Below are positions 16,197 to 24,723 of a stretch of DNA of 53,682 nt, one piece after another. Within the stretch, counting starts at the first letter, position 1. Every line of letters begins with the position of its first letter. Origin of the DNA: Lachnospiraceae bacterium (lineage in GTDB: Bacteria > Bacillota > Clostridia > Lachnospirales > Lachnospiraceae). The notes under the pieces were generated by a model. It searched no databases. It was given only the letters and a program-made list of their open reading frames with translations, and was not told the origin of the DNA. The stretch lies in assembly GCA_021771695.1 (NCBI GenBank), contig JAETON010000016.1, positions 1-53,682 on the forward strand. Direction: 5' to 3'. The position numbers were made by a program, and so were the translations under genes.

Positions 16197-16242
16197 AAAA
16201 CTCTCTCCTTTTCTATTCCAGTTACATCATCAGTTCGGGATT

Positions 16243-16311
16243 ATTGTAATATATCGTATGAGCAAGTTCCAGTTTGTTCGGATGAACGGTCGAATTTTGC
16301 GGACAAACGGC
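16243..16311 (-). promoter_or_regulatory. LytTR direct-repeat operator and promoter
   Basis: On the minus strand GCCGTTTGT (16311-16303) and ACCGTTCAT (16290-16282) form a direct repeat with a 12-bp spacer, 21 bp start to start. This fits the general LytTR site ([TA][AC][CA]GTTN[AG][TG], twice, 12-13 bp apart) at all but one position. A TACAAT -10 box follows at 16248-16243 with no good -35, as expected for an activator-dependent promoter. The repeat starts 4 bp after the kinase stop codon. Confidence 0.65.
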
Positions 16312-16314
16312 AGA

Positions 16315-17580
16315 TTATTTTACAACATTCAACAAAACTAAAGTCACTTTAAACTTATTAGAAATATTTTCATACGAAATTTTTCCGCAGTATTTTTTTA
16401 CAATTTCCTGTATAATCCGGGTTCCATATCCGTGATTCTTTTGATCATCTTTTGTTGTCTTTAACACACCGTCTTCCATAATTGCTTTTTCTTTTACCGG
16501 ATTTTCAATTTCCACAATCATATTCTTTTCAAGATTCCGCACAGAACACAATATCTGCATATTTTCTCCTAATACGGCTTCTTGTGCATTGCGGAAAAGA
16601 TTAGAAAACAATACAAATAAGTCTTTTTCCGTAATCAATAATTCCTGAGGGAAAATGCCCTTCCATGAAACATTACAGCCCGATTTTGGCAGGGTATCAT
16701 TCACTGCAATGTCAACTACAAAATTTCCCGTAGAAATAATTTTCGGAATATGTTTCATGTCACGAATAATTTCGTCCAAATATGCCTCTGCTTTTTCATG
16801 ATCTTTCCTTATATATTCATGCAGACACCTCAGCTGGCTGGTAATATCATGGCGGAATTTTTTCGTTTCTTCTTCTTTTCGCAAAAGCATCTCATAATAC
16901 CGCTTCTGCTCATCAATAAAACGATCTTTTGCCTGTATCTCCAGCAAGTATCGGTCTTTTTCATGGCTGATTGACTGATATTGAATAAAAATAATCAGTA
17001 TAGCAACCATTGCTGCTAAAATTCCTAAATATACTTGAACGCTTCTTTCCACTGCATTGTTTTGCAGATAGCGTCTCAAAACCGGAACAGAAAAAGCCAG
17101 CAAGCCAAATAAAAGTACAACAAGAACCGCTGCATCTCTTCTATTTATAGATATTTTTTTCTTAAAACGTTCTTTGATTACCGATACTGCAAACAGCAAA
17201 AAGAAACTCACTGCACCTACAAAAATTGAGAATCCCTGACTGGCATAAGCTGTGTCATACTCCATATTCATCAGCATAATCAATCCGCTTCCAATAAAAA
17301 AATCAAACAAAGTAATGATAAAATAACTAATCAGCGGTTTTAAAATCTGACGGCACCATACCATTGTCAAAAGTATTGTCCCGCCAATCATCACATATCC
17401 GGTAATTTTTGATTGAATAGCCGCCGAAGCCGCAATCAATGCAGCTGCCGCAACATATAATATGTAAACAGTTTTTGAATCCCTCCTAGATTTATTACTC
17501 CCTAAAATTTTTCCTGTCAGCAAATACATTTTTGTGCTTTCTACAGCAAACGAGTACAGCCAATATAATATCTGAAACAT
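16315..17580 (-). CDS. GHKL-domain sensor histidine kinase (AgrC-like)
   Basis: Membrane sensor of the HPK10/AgrC type, 421 aa. About six transmembrane helices occupy residues 5-200, followed by a coiled segment, the phospho-acceptor His244 in KKFRHDITSQL, and a GHKL ATPase domain with FSNLFRNAQEAV (N box) and HGYGTRIIQEIVKKY (G box). Such kinases usually sense peptides. The LytTR regulator gene lies 13 bp upstream. No agrB-type processing protease gene is nearby. GGAGG lies 5 nt before the ATG. Confidence 0.9.
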   Translation of the reverse strand: MFQILYWLYSFAVESTKMYLLTGKILGSNKSRRDSKTVYILYVAAAALIAASAAIQSKITGYVMIGGTILLTMVWCRQILKPLISYFIITLFDFFIGSGLIMLMNMEYDTAYASQGFSIFVGAVSFFLLFAVSVIKERFKKKISINRRDAAVLVVLLFGLLAFSVPVLRRYLQNNAVERSVQVYLGILAAMVAILIIFIQYQSISHEKDRYLLEIQAKDRFIDEQKRYYEMLLRKEEETKKFRHDITSQLRCLHEYIRKDHEKAEAYLDEIIRDMKHIPKIISTGNFVVDIAVNDTLPKSGCNVSWKGIFPQELLITEKDLFVLFSNLFRNAQEAVLGENMQILCSVRNLEKNMIVEIENPVKEKAIMEDGVLKTTKDDQKNHGYGTRIIQEIVKKYCGKISYENISNKFKVTLVLLNVVK

Positions 17581-17593
17581 GTTTCCTCCACTT

Positions 17594-18313
17594 CTATAAA
17601 TATCTGGAATGCTCTAACAAATAACGGTAAAAATATTCATCAAATTCCTTTGCTTTCCGCCGTGACAATGGAACTTTTTCCCCTGTCCGCAAAATAATCG
17701 ACGTTTTTGTATAACTTTCTACTTTTCTTAAATTCACAAGATAATTCCGATGACTTTGAAAAAATCCATCACCTAATTCTTCTTTGATACATTTTAAAGT
17801 ATTTTTGCAGGTAATATGTTCATTCTCCAAGTAGACTGCTATCTCTTCTCCCAGGGATTCTATAAAATCAATATCTCTAATTTTTATATACCGCTTCTTT
17901 TCCTGTTCTTTGCATAAGATCAGCCGATCCCTCCGGCATTCTTCCAATGCATCCAGCAGGGCTTCCCGAAATCCCTCTTTTCCATTTTCTTTATACAAAT
18001 ATCGAAATGCCTGCACTTTAAAAGCTTCCTGTACCCATTCCTGGTGACTGGTAACAAAAATAATCAGTACTGATGGATTTTGCTCTTTTAAGCGTTCTGC
18101 AATTTCAAATCCTGTCTTTCCATTCATTTCAATATCCAAAAAGATAAGATGAAATGTTTTTTTACTTTCTAATAACTCTTTTCCTTCCTGAAAACTATCC
18201 AGCTGGTAACTTTCCCCTAGTTCTTCCATGATTTCTATACAATTTGCTTTCATATTCTTTAAATCATATAATTCATCATCACAAACTGCTATTTTCCAAA
18301 TCTGCTTTGACAT
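17594..18313 (-). CDS. LytTR-family response regulator (AgrA-like)
   Basis: 239 aa. The receiver domain has VCDDE near the N-terminus, phospho-acceptor Asp60 in LIFLDIEMNG, and the conserved KVQAFRYLYK segment. The LytTR DNA-binding domain fills the C-terminus, with IKIRDIDFIESLGEEIAVY, FFQSHRNYLVNLRKVESY and KVPLSRRKAKEF. It is transcribed with the GHKL kinase. A LytTR-type direct repeat lies right after the kinase gene, suggesting a local target. Ribosome site AGGAG. Confidence 0.92.
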   Translation of the reverse strand: MSKQIWKIAVCDDELYDLKNMKANCIEIMEELGESYQLDSFQEGKELLESKKTFHLIFLDIEMNGKTGFEIAERLKEQNPSVLIIFVTSHQEWVQEAFKVQAFRYLYKENGKEGFREALLDALEECRRDRLILCKEQEKKRYIKIRDIDFIESLGEEIAVYLENEHITCKNTLKCIKEELGDGFFQSHRNYLVNLRKVESYTKTSIILRTGEKVPLSRRKAKEFDEYFYRYLLEHSRYL

Positions 18314-18331
18314 TTGTATTACTCCTATATG

Positions 18332-18354
18332 ACAAAAGACCCCGCAGGGCCTTT
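18332..18354 (-). terminator. Terminator of malQ
   Basis: On the minus strand GGCCC-TGC-GGGGTC is followed by TTTTG immediately after the malQ stop codon. It lies just upstream of the LytTR regulator gene, which may still receive read-through. Confidence 0.6.
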
Positions 18355-19761
18355 TTAATCATCTTTTTGTGTATTGTTTCTGTATTTTTGGGTTAAAGTG
18401 CGAATTACTTGACAAAGGTTCTCATCTAACTGTTCTTCTTTTACCCGCCATTCCCAGTTACTTCCTACTGTAGACGGAGTATTAATTCTAGCTTCGCTTC
18501 CCAATCCCATATAATCCTGCAGCGGGATAATCACAGTATCTCCTTTGCTTTCCAACGCCAATGAAATCAAATCCAAATGCACCTTTCCAGTTCGTTCAAT
18601 GGTACTGTGGCTTAAATAATGTTCCAAAAATTTCTTGTCATCCTCTGATAATGTACTGTACCATCCTTCCACAGTATCATTATCGTGTGTTCCTGTATAC
18701 ACAATACAATTTTCTGCATATTTATGTGGAAGATAAATACTGTCATCCCATGCACCGAAAGCAAATTCCAAAACTTTCATTCCCGGATATCCGGTATCTG
18801 CCAATAGTTTATTCACACTGTCCGTTAAAAATCCCAAATCTTCTGCAATAACTTTTTTATCTCCAAGTGTTGCCTTCATCGTCTCAAAAAAGTCATATCC
18901 CGGTCCCTTGGTCCATTTTCCATTCACTGCTGTTTCATCTTCCGCTGGGATTTCAAAATATTCATCAAATCCACGGAAGTGGTCAAGACGAAGTACATCA
19001 TATAATAGGAAATTATGTTTTAAGCGTTTCATCCACCACCTATAACCTGTCTTTTTATGATATTCCCAATCATATACCGGATTCGACCATACTTGTCCGT
19101 CTTTTGCAAATGCATCTGGAGGACATCCTCCTACAACTGCTGCTTTCCCATCCTCCGTTACTTTAAATAATTCTTTATGGTTCGTAAAAGCCGTACCTTC
19201 CAAAGCTACATAAAAAGGAAGATCTCCGATAATTTGTATTCCTTTTTCATTTGCATAAGATTTTAATTTCAGCCATTGTTTTAAAAACATATACTGCCCA
19301 AACCGAAAATATCCTTCTTCACATTCCGGTTTTTGCTTTTTCATATAGGATGAATATTCAGACAGCCAATTTTTATGCTGTTCCATAAATTTTTCATAAC
19401 CTTCATCCGGCTGAAATCTTGTATATGCCTTGCGAAGCAAAAATCTGCGGCTCTTATGTACATTTTCGTAATCAACTTTTCCGTTGTTTTCCTCTTTATA
19501 TGGAGCAATCTCTTCTTCGGTTAATAATCTTTCCTCCACCAGCTGTTCCAAATCAATATACAGTGTGCTCCCTGCATGGCTGGAAAAAGACAGATAAGGG
19601 GAATTCCCCGCCCCAATGGTCCCTAACGGAAGAATCTGCCAATACTTCTGCCCAGCCTCTGCTAAAAAATCAACAAACTCATATGCTTCTTTTGAAAAGC
19701 ATCCGATTCCATAAGATGACGGTAAACTAAAAACTGGTAACAATATTCCACTTGCTTTCAT
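18355..19761 (-). CDS. malQ: 4-alpha-glucanotransferase (amylomaltase, GH77)
   Basis: Cytoplasmic disproportionating enzyme that moves maltodextrin units between chains, 468 aa, close to the family length of about 500. GH77 marks include FSLPSSYGIGCFSKEAY, WQILPLG, the nucleophile Asp in VLRLDHFRGFDEYFEIP, the acid/base Glu in VIAEDLGFLTDSV, and the third carboxylate in YTGTHDNDTVEGW. No other maltodextrin gene is adjacent, so it is a stand-alone glycogen/maltodextrin gene. Ribosome site AGGGAGA. Confidence 0.95.
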   Translation of the reverse strand: MKASGILLPVFSLPSSYGIGCFSKEAYEFVDFLAEAGQKYWQILPLGTIGAGNSPYLSFSSHAGSTLYIDLEQLVEERLLTEEEIAPYKEENNGKVDYENVHKSRRFLLRKAYTRFQPDEGYEKFMEQHKNWLSEYSSYMKKQKPECEEGYFRFGQYMFLKQWLKLKSYANEKGIQIIGDLPFYVALEGTAFTNHKELFKVTEDGKAAVVGGCPPDAFAKDGQVWSNPVYDWEYHKKTGYRWWMKRLKHNFLLYDVLRLDHFRGFDEYFEIPAEDETAVNGKWTKGPGYDFFETMKATLGDKKVIAEDLGFLTDSVNKLLADTGYPGMKVLEFAFGAWDDSIYLPHKYAENCIVYTGTHDNDTVEGWYSTLSEDDKKFLEHYLSHSTIERTGKVHLDLISLALESKGDTVIIPLQDYMGLGSEARINTPSTVGSNWEWRVKEEQLDENLCQVIRTLTQKYRNNTQKDD

Positions 19762-19833
19762 TTAATTCTCCCTTTAACTAATTTACAGCTACATTGAAAA
19801 TAGTATAACACATATTTCTGTTTTTTGATGCTT

Positions 19834-19868
19834 AAAATCACATACAATATACTATATTTGGTGATTTT
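19834..19868 (-). terminator. Terminator of the TetR-family gene
   Basis: On the minus strand AAAATCAC pairs with GTGATTTT around a 19-nt AT-rich loop. The left arm overlaps the final codons of the gene. Confidence 0.45.
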
Positions 19869-20475
19869 TAATGATTAAGCAAATTGACTCATACAAATAT
19901 GGCTTTAATTCTTCTATCGGCATTGGCTGTTCCATCAAAACAGCATTATAACAGCTTCCAGCTACTAACTCAATAATCAAGTATATCATCACTTCCGGCT
20001 CTCTAAATTCGTGGCCGGATTCACGAAGAAGCTGCATATAAATATCATAAATATTTCTCTGTGCATCATCTATCGGCTCAACCAAAGAATTTTTGAAAAT
20101 TCCCCATCCCAAATGCTTAGAAATTAATTTCAGAAGTGTCGGATTCTTTGTCAATTCATCAATCACTTGGTCAATAAGAAAAATAATCTGCTCCTCAAAT
20201 ACCGGAATCCGTTCTCTTTCTTCTTTTAAACGATGATATGCTTTTTTAAATATTTCGGATGATTTATATGATATTAATTTGTAACGGATATCCAGCTTAT
20301 CTTTAAAATAAAGGTAAAATGTGCCTTTTGCCACCCCTGCCTCTTTTACGATATCTGAAATCGAAGTTTTCTGGAAACCTTTCTGCATAAATAAATGATA
20401 TGCCGTATTCAGCAAAGCATCCTGCTTCTTTTTTTTATTTTCTTCTACCTTCTTCAAAATGCCACCTTCTTTCAT
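19852..20475 (-). CDS. TetR-family repressor of the divergent MMPL exporter locus
   Basis: 207 aa. The N-terminal TetR helix-turn-helix is clear: AYHLFMQKGFQKTSISDIVKEAGVAKGTFYLYFKDKLDIRYKL. The C-terminal ligand-binding domain is all helical. The gene is divergent from an MMPL exporter and three copies of a palindrome fill the shared region, two of them overlapping the two promoters, so it most likely represses both itself and the exporter. Either ATG 20475 or a TTG at 20457, which has AAGGTGG just upstream, may be the true start. The ligand is unknown. Confidence 0.9.
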   Translation of the reverse strand: MKEGGILKKVEENKKKKQDALLNTAYHLFMQKGFQKTSISDIVKEAGVAKGTFYLYFKDKLDIRYKLISYKSSEIFKKAYHRLKEERERIPVFEEQIIFLIDQVIDELTKNPTLLKLISKHLGWGIFKNSLVEPIDDAQRNIYDIYMQLLRESGHEFREPEVMIYLIIELVAGSCYNAVLMEQPMPIEELKPYLYESICLIIKNHQI

Positions 20476-20518
20476 GATTTTATCCTGAATCGACTTATTT
20501 TTCCAGATTTCTATACAT

Positions 20519-20547
20519 AATATAATCTAAAACTGACTAAAAGTCAA
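20519..20547 (-). promoter_or_regulatory. Promoter of the tetR gene
   Basis: On the minus strand TTGACT (20547-20542), a 17-bp spacer and TATATT (20524-20519). Operator copy 1 overlaps the -35 box. Confidence 0.7.
20534..20546. promoter_or_regulatory. TetR operator copy 1
   Basis: TGACTAAAAGTCA, a palindrome with TGACT/AGTCA arms, overlapping the -35 box of the tetR promoter. Confidence 0.75.
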
Positions 20548-20576
20548 AATTTCTCATTTAGATTCCACTATTGTTA

Positions 20577-20605
20577 TTGACTTTTGGTCAGTTTTGTTGT
20601 ATACC
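20577..20605 (+). promoter_or_regulatory. Promoter of the MMPL exporter operon
   Basis: TTGACT (20577-20582), a 17-bp spacer and TATACC (20600-20605). Operator copy 2 overlaps the -35 box. Confidence 0.7.
20578..20590. promoter_or_regulatory. TetR operator copy 2
   Basis: TGACTTTTGGTCA, 44 bp from copy 1, overlapping the exporter promoter. Confidence 0.75.
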
Positions 20606-20618
20606 ATTAAAAAGAAAA

Positions 20619-20631
20619 TGACTTTTGGTCA
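20619..20631. promoter_or_regulatory. TetR operator copy 3
   Basis: TGACTTTTGGTCA again, identical to copy 2 and 41 bp from it, in the 5' untranslated region of the exporter mRNA. Confidence 0.7.
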
Positions 20632-20653
20632 ATATTTATTAATGGAGGCTATT

Positions 20654-22726
20654 ATGATTAATTTTGGAAAATGGATTGCAAAACATAAAAAGCTTATCGT
20701 ACTAATTTCCTTTCTTTTGCTGATTCCTTCTGTTCTTGGAATCACACAAACAAGAATTAATTATGATATTTTAAGCTACCTTCCAAGTTCTTTGGAAACA
20801 GTGGAAGGCCAGGATATCATGGTTGACCAATTTGGTGCAGGTGCTTATTCCATGATTATTGTGGAAGATATGAAATTGCAAGACGTACAAAAGTTGAAAC
20901 AAAAACTAGAAAAAGTAGAACATGTAGATAAAATCATCTGGTATGACGATATTTCCGATTTAAGTGTTCCAAAAGAAATGCTTCCGGAAAAAATTCAAGA
21001 AGTTTTCTTCCATAAAGATGATGCCACTTTAATGATTGCCATGTTTGATAACACTACGTCTTCTGACGATACGATGGAGGCTGTGACTAACATGAGGAAC
21101 ATTGTTGGAAAACAATGTTTTATCAGCGGAATGTCCGGTGTTGTTACTGACATCAAGAATTTAGTTATGCAGGAAATTCCAATTTATGTCACCATTGCAG
21201 CCGTATTATCCTTTATCGTTTTATGTCTGACGATGGATTCTTTTATGGTCCCTGTCCTATTTTTATTAAGTATCGGTATGGCAATCCTTTATAACTTAGG
21301 AACGAATATTTTCCTTGATGATGTTTCTTATCTTACAATGGCATTAACTTCCATTTTACAGTTAGGCGTCACAATGGATTATTCTATCTTCCTTCTTCAT
21401 AGTTATGAAGATAATAAAATCCGCTTTGATAATGATAAAAACCGCGCGATGGCACATGCCGTCTCCAACACCTTTAAGTCCATTACCGGAAGTTCTGTTA
21501 CAACTATTGCTGGATTTATTGCTCTTTGCTTTATGACATTCGCCCTTGGTGCAAACCTTGGAATTGTCATGGCAAAAGGTGTTGTGATTGGAGTCATCTG
21601 CTGTGTTACTACGCTGCCTGCAATGATTCTTGTATTTGATCCTCTGATTGAAAAAACAAGACACCGCTCTTTCGTACCAGACCTTACGAAAGTTTCTCAT
21701 TTTATTACAAAGCATTATAAAGCAGCAATTGTGATTTTCTTAATTCTGCTGTTCCCGGCAATTTACGGAAACAATCACACAAAAATTTACTATAACATTG
21801 ACAAATCTCTGCCGCAGAGTTTACCAAGCAATGTAGCAAATAAAAAATTAAGCGAAAAATTCCATATGAGCAATATGCATATGGTTTTAATAAAAAATGG
21901 TATGACTGCTCAGGAAAAAACCGAAATGCAAAAGGAAATCGACCAAGTGGACGGTGTAAAATGGTGTCTGGGAATGAATTCTATCATCGGTTCCAGTATC
22001 CCATCAGATATGATCCCTGATTCTATGAAAGAAATGCTGCAAAGTGACGATTATGAAATGCAGTTAATTTGTTCCAATTATAAATCTGCTACCAAAAAAG
22101 TAAATCAGCAAATTGATGAAATCAATAAAATTGTAAAGAAATATAACAAAGAATCTATGGTTATTGGGGAAGCTCCTTTGATGAATGACTTGGAAACAGT
22201 CACAGATGTGGATCTTCGGAACGTAAATATTGCTTCTGTTGCCGCAATATTCCTCATTATTATGATTGTATTCCGTTCTATTTCCCTTCCGGTTCTTTTA
22301 GTAGCAGTTATTGAATTTGCCATCTGCATTAATATGGCTGTTCCATATTACACCGGATTATCCCTGCCATTTGTGGCAAGCATTGTCATTGGCACAATTC
22401 AATTAGGTGCAACTGTTGACTATGCCATTTTAATGACCAGCAGGTACCAGAAGGAACGTATCCGCGGAGCCAAGAAAAAAGAAGCTATCCGCATTGCACA
22501 TGAAACCTCTATACAATCCATTATTACCAGTGGATTAAGTTTCTTTGCTGCAACCGTTGGTATTGCCATTTATTCAGAGATTGATATGATTAGTTCTATT
22601 TGTACCCTGCTTGCCAGAGGAGCTGTCATAAGCACCATTGTTGTTGTTTGTATATTACCAGCAATGTTTATGATTTTTGATAAAGTAATTTGTAAAACAA
22701 CCCTGAAAATGGGGCATTTAGAATAG
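20654..22726 (+). CDS. MMPL/RND-superfamily exporter
   Basis: 690-aa transporter with two homologous halves, each having one transmembrane helix, an extracytoplasmic domain and a bundle of about five helices (about 185-345 and 540-680). Characteristic sequences are LGVTMDYSIFLLHSYEDN and LGATVDYAILMTSRYQKER, the two repeated helix-4 segments with the proton-relay Asp. Family members move lipids or hydrophobic compounds. The ATG at 20654 has GGAGG 5 nt upstream; an in-frame ATG at 20594 lies in the promoter and is rejected. It is regulated by the divergent TetR protein and followed 12 bp later by a secreted heptad-repeat protein. Confidence 0.92.
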   Translation: MINFGKWIAKHKKLIVLISFLLLIPSVLGITQTRINYDILSYLPSSLETVEGQDIMVDQFGAGAYSMIIVEDMKLQDVQKLKQKLEKVEHVDKIIWYDDISDLSVPKEMLPEKIQEVFFHKDDATLMIAMFDNTTSSDDTMEAVTNMRNIVGKQCFISGMSGVVTDIKNLVMQEIPIYVTIAAVLSFIVLCLTMDSFMVPVLFLLSIGMAILYNLGTNIFLDDVSYLTMALTSILQLGVTMDYSIFLLHSYEDNKIRFDNDKNRAMAHAVSNTFKSITGSSVTTIAGFIALCFMTFALGANLGIVMAKGVVIGVICCVTTLPAMILVFDPLIEKTRHRSFVPDLTKVSHFITKHYKAAIVIFLILLFPAIYGNNHTKIYYNIDKSLPQSLPSNVANKKLSEKFHMSNMHMVLIKNGMTAQEKTEMQKEIDQVDGVKWCLGMNSIIGSSIPSDMIPDSMKEMLQSDDYEMQLICSNYKSATKKVNQQIDEINKIVKKYNKESMVIGEAPLMNDLETVTDVDLRNVNIASVAAIFLIIMIVFRSISLPVLLVAVIEFAICINMAVPYYTGLSLPFVASIVIGTIQLGATVDYAILMTSRYQKERIRGAKKKEAIRIAHETSIQSIITSGLSFFAATVGIAIYSEIDMISSICTLLARGAVISTIVVVCILPAMFMIFDKVICKTTLKMGHLE

Positions 22727-22738
22727 GAGCGATATGTT

Positions 22739-24700
22739 ATGAGAAAAAGAATGATAAGTAAAACATTTGCTATTTTACTAACTGCAGTTTTAACAGCATC
22801 TACAGTAACTCCTGTATTTGCATCAGATACTGCAGATAAAGAAGAAACCGTTTATGTAAAAACGGATTCTAAAGGAAATGAAAAAACAGTGATGGTCAGT
22901 GACTGGCTGAAAAATTTTACTGGGGAAAAAACAATGAAAGATGCATCCGATTTAAAGGATATTGAAAATGTAAAAGGAAAAGAATCTTATTCGAAAGGAA
23001 AAGATCACAAGATTACATGGAACGCCAATGGAAATGATATTTACTATCAAGGAACTTCTGATAAAGAACTTCCGGTTTCCATGAATGTTACCTATTATTT
23101 AAATGACAAAGAAATTCAGCCGGAAAAATTGATTGGGAAATCGGGAAAAATAAGAATTCATTATTCTTATACCAACCATTCCAAAGTAGAAAAAACCATT
23201 GATGGAAAAAGAACAACGATTTACACACCTTTTACAATGGTAACTGCAGCAATCTTGAATACCGATCATTTCAGCAATGTAAAAGTATCTAACGGAAAAG
23301 TCATTTCTGATGGAAACAAACACATTGTTATCGGTATCGCAATGCCGGGATTATCTGAAAGTTTGAACCTTAAAAACACCAGTCTGGGAGATGCTTATGA
23401 CATTCCAGATGACTTTGAAATTACTGCTGATGCCGAAGATTTCCAAATGACTGTCACTGCCACGGTTGCAACGGCTGATGCATTATCCGAATTTGGTTTT
23501 GATGATATGGATTCTATGGATGACTTAACTTCTTCTTTAAAAGATCTTGAAAATGCTGCTGACAAATTAGAAAATGGTTCTGGAGAACTTCTTTCCGGAG
23601 TCAATAAATTAACTTCTGCTTCTAAGGAATTAAAAGCAGGGACTGCAAAATTAAGTAAAAGTTCTAAAGAATTATCCAGCGGTTTAAACAAACTAACAAA
23701 CGGTTCCAAAGAATTAAAAGATGGAACTTCCCAACTTGCTGCCGGAACAAAACAATTGCCATCTTCTGTGGCACAGTTAGATTCTGGTGTAAAAGAAATT
23801 TTAAAGCAGTTAGAAACCAGTATGCCAAGCGAAAAAGACCAGCAGGCACTGCAAAACAATCTCACACAAGCACAGACAGGCATCACAAAAGAACTTACAA
23901 ATGTAAAGGATAAAACGCAGAACATCGGTGTTTCCGCACAAGGGCTTGGTACAATTGCAAATTCCATTGGAAAAACTGCAACAAGTGTAGGTACACAAGC
24001 AGCTAAACTTGGTGAATTAGCCCAAAGCAGTGGTTTAACACAAGAACAGCAAGCGGTCCTCACAGAAGCTGTAACAACATTACAAAAAGATGCTTCTGAT
24101 CTTGGAGGTTATGCACAATCCATCGGCGGCAGCGCCCAATCCATTGGAAATGATGCAGCATCTATCGGAGTCAGCTTAAAAGAAACGCAAACAGACCTTG
24201 AAATCGTTTCCGGCTGTTTAACACAAATTCAAAAGCTTTTGACTTCTACCAAAACATCCACTGCAAAATTAGAAGCAGCCTTAAAACAGATTTCTGCTGG
24301 AACCAGCCAGCTGCTGGCTTCTTCCAAAACATTAGATGCTTCTGTAAATCAACTGAATAAAGGTGCTTCTACTTTAAACAACGGTTTAAAAACTGCTTCT
24401 AACGGCGGAAAACAGTTAAGCTCCGGAGCCGCTGTCTTAGATGATGGTACTGGAAAAATGGTAACTGGAATTGCTTCCCTGCAAAAAGGTGCTTCTACCT
24501 TAAATCAGGGCATGATTACTTTCAACAATGAAGGAATCAAGAAATTAGTCAACACCATTAACGGTGATTTAAAAGAAACCTTAGATCGTGCTGATGCAGT
24601 CATGGATGCCGGAAAAAAATATCAGACATTCACTAAGAAGGCAAGCGGTTCAAAAGGAAATGTCAAATTCATAATTGAAACAGAAGAATTAGAGAAGTAA
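22739..24700 (+). CDS. Secreted heptad-repeat protein (YhgE/Pip-like) partnered with the MMPL exporter
   Basis: 653 aa. A signal peptide (about 1-28, ending PVFASD) leads into a beta-rich domain to about 255. Then come long arrays of a seven-residue pattern LxxGxxxL, for example LENGSGELLSGVNKL and LKAGTAKLSKSSKELSSGL, separated by an alanine-rich helical part around 370-520. YhgE/Pip family proteins share these repeats but have C-terminal membrane helices, which are absent here; the chain ends in a short charged segment. It may form a periplasm-like shaft or scaffold for the exporter. Function is unproven. Confidence 0.8.
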   Translation: MRKRMISKTFAILLTAVLTASTVTPVFASDTADKEETVYVKTDSKGNEKTVMVSDWLKNFTGEKTMKDASDLKDIENVKGKESYSKGKDHKITWNANGNDIYYQGTSDKELPVSMNVTYYLNDKEIQPEKLIGKSGKIRIHYSYTNHSKVEKTIDGKRTTIYTPFTMVTAAILNTDHFSNVKVSNGKVISDGNKHIVIGIAMPGLSESLNLKNTSLGDAYDIPDDFEITADAEDFQMTVTATVATADALSEFGFDDMDSMDDLTSSLKDLENAADKLENGSGELLSGVNKLTSASKELKAGTAKLSKSSKELSSGLNKLTNGSKELKDGTSQLAAGTKQLPSSVAQLDSGVKEILKQLETSMPSEKDQQALQNNLTQAQTGITKELTNVKDKTQNIGVSAQGLGTIANSIGKTATSVGTQAAKLGELAQSSGLTQEQQAVLTEAVTTLQKDASDLGGYAQSIGGSAQSIGNDAASIGVSLKETQTDLEIVSGCLTQIQKLLTSTKTSTAKLEAALKQISAGTSQLLASSKTLDASVNQLNKGASTLNNGLKTASNGGKQLSSGAAVLDDGTGKMVTGIASLQKGASTLNQGMITFNNEGIKKLVNTINGDLKETLDRADAVMDAGKKYQTFTKKASGSKGNVKFIIETEELEK

Positions 24701-24723
24701 TAAAACCAATTTAAAACTAAAAG

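Larger units (their letters stand above)
15931..16200 (-). pseudogene. Broken reading frame in the LytTR-controlled transcript
   Basis: One minus-strand frame is open from 16200 to a TGA at 16084, then continues to a TAA at 15931. The first part includes NNNDAGLILYIFGQPGVFK; its upstream part lacks an ATG. The second part, from ATG 16080, would be a 49-residue peptide beginning MVAAGSCCKGVDEG, with only a weak ribosome site. The hydrophobic stretch followed by QPGVFK faintly recalls the C-terminal part of AgrD-type precursors. The second part also crosses the predicted terminator. It may be a relic of a peptide gene or chance. Confidence 0.25.
15978..16236 (-). ncRNA. Predicted LytTR-controlled small transcript of about 260 nt
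   Basis: The 508-bp gap after the GHKL kinase contains a complete minus-strand transcription unit: a LytTR-type direct repeat, a TACAAT -10 box, a strong ribosome site with an 11-codon ORF, internal inverted repeats (for example CAGCAG/CTGCTG near 16050-16071 and GCCGG/CCGGC near 16098-16119), and a terminator. No long ORF is intact. It could be a regulatory RNA with a small peptide, by analogy with RNAIII of agr systems, or a decayed peptide-precursor gene. The boundaries are inferred from the promoter and terminator. Confidence 0.5.

Noticed and set aside
16315-18313. A complete agr quorum-sensing locus
   Set aside because: Kinase and regulator fit, but no AgrB-like protease or clear AgrD precursor is present within the window.
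23395-24063. 222-codon minus-strand frame opposite the heptad-repeat protein
   Set aside because: It arises from the repetitive codon pattern of the sense strand and lacks a ribosome site.
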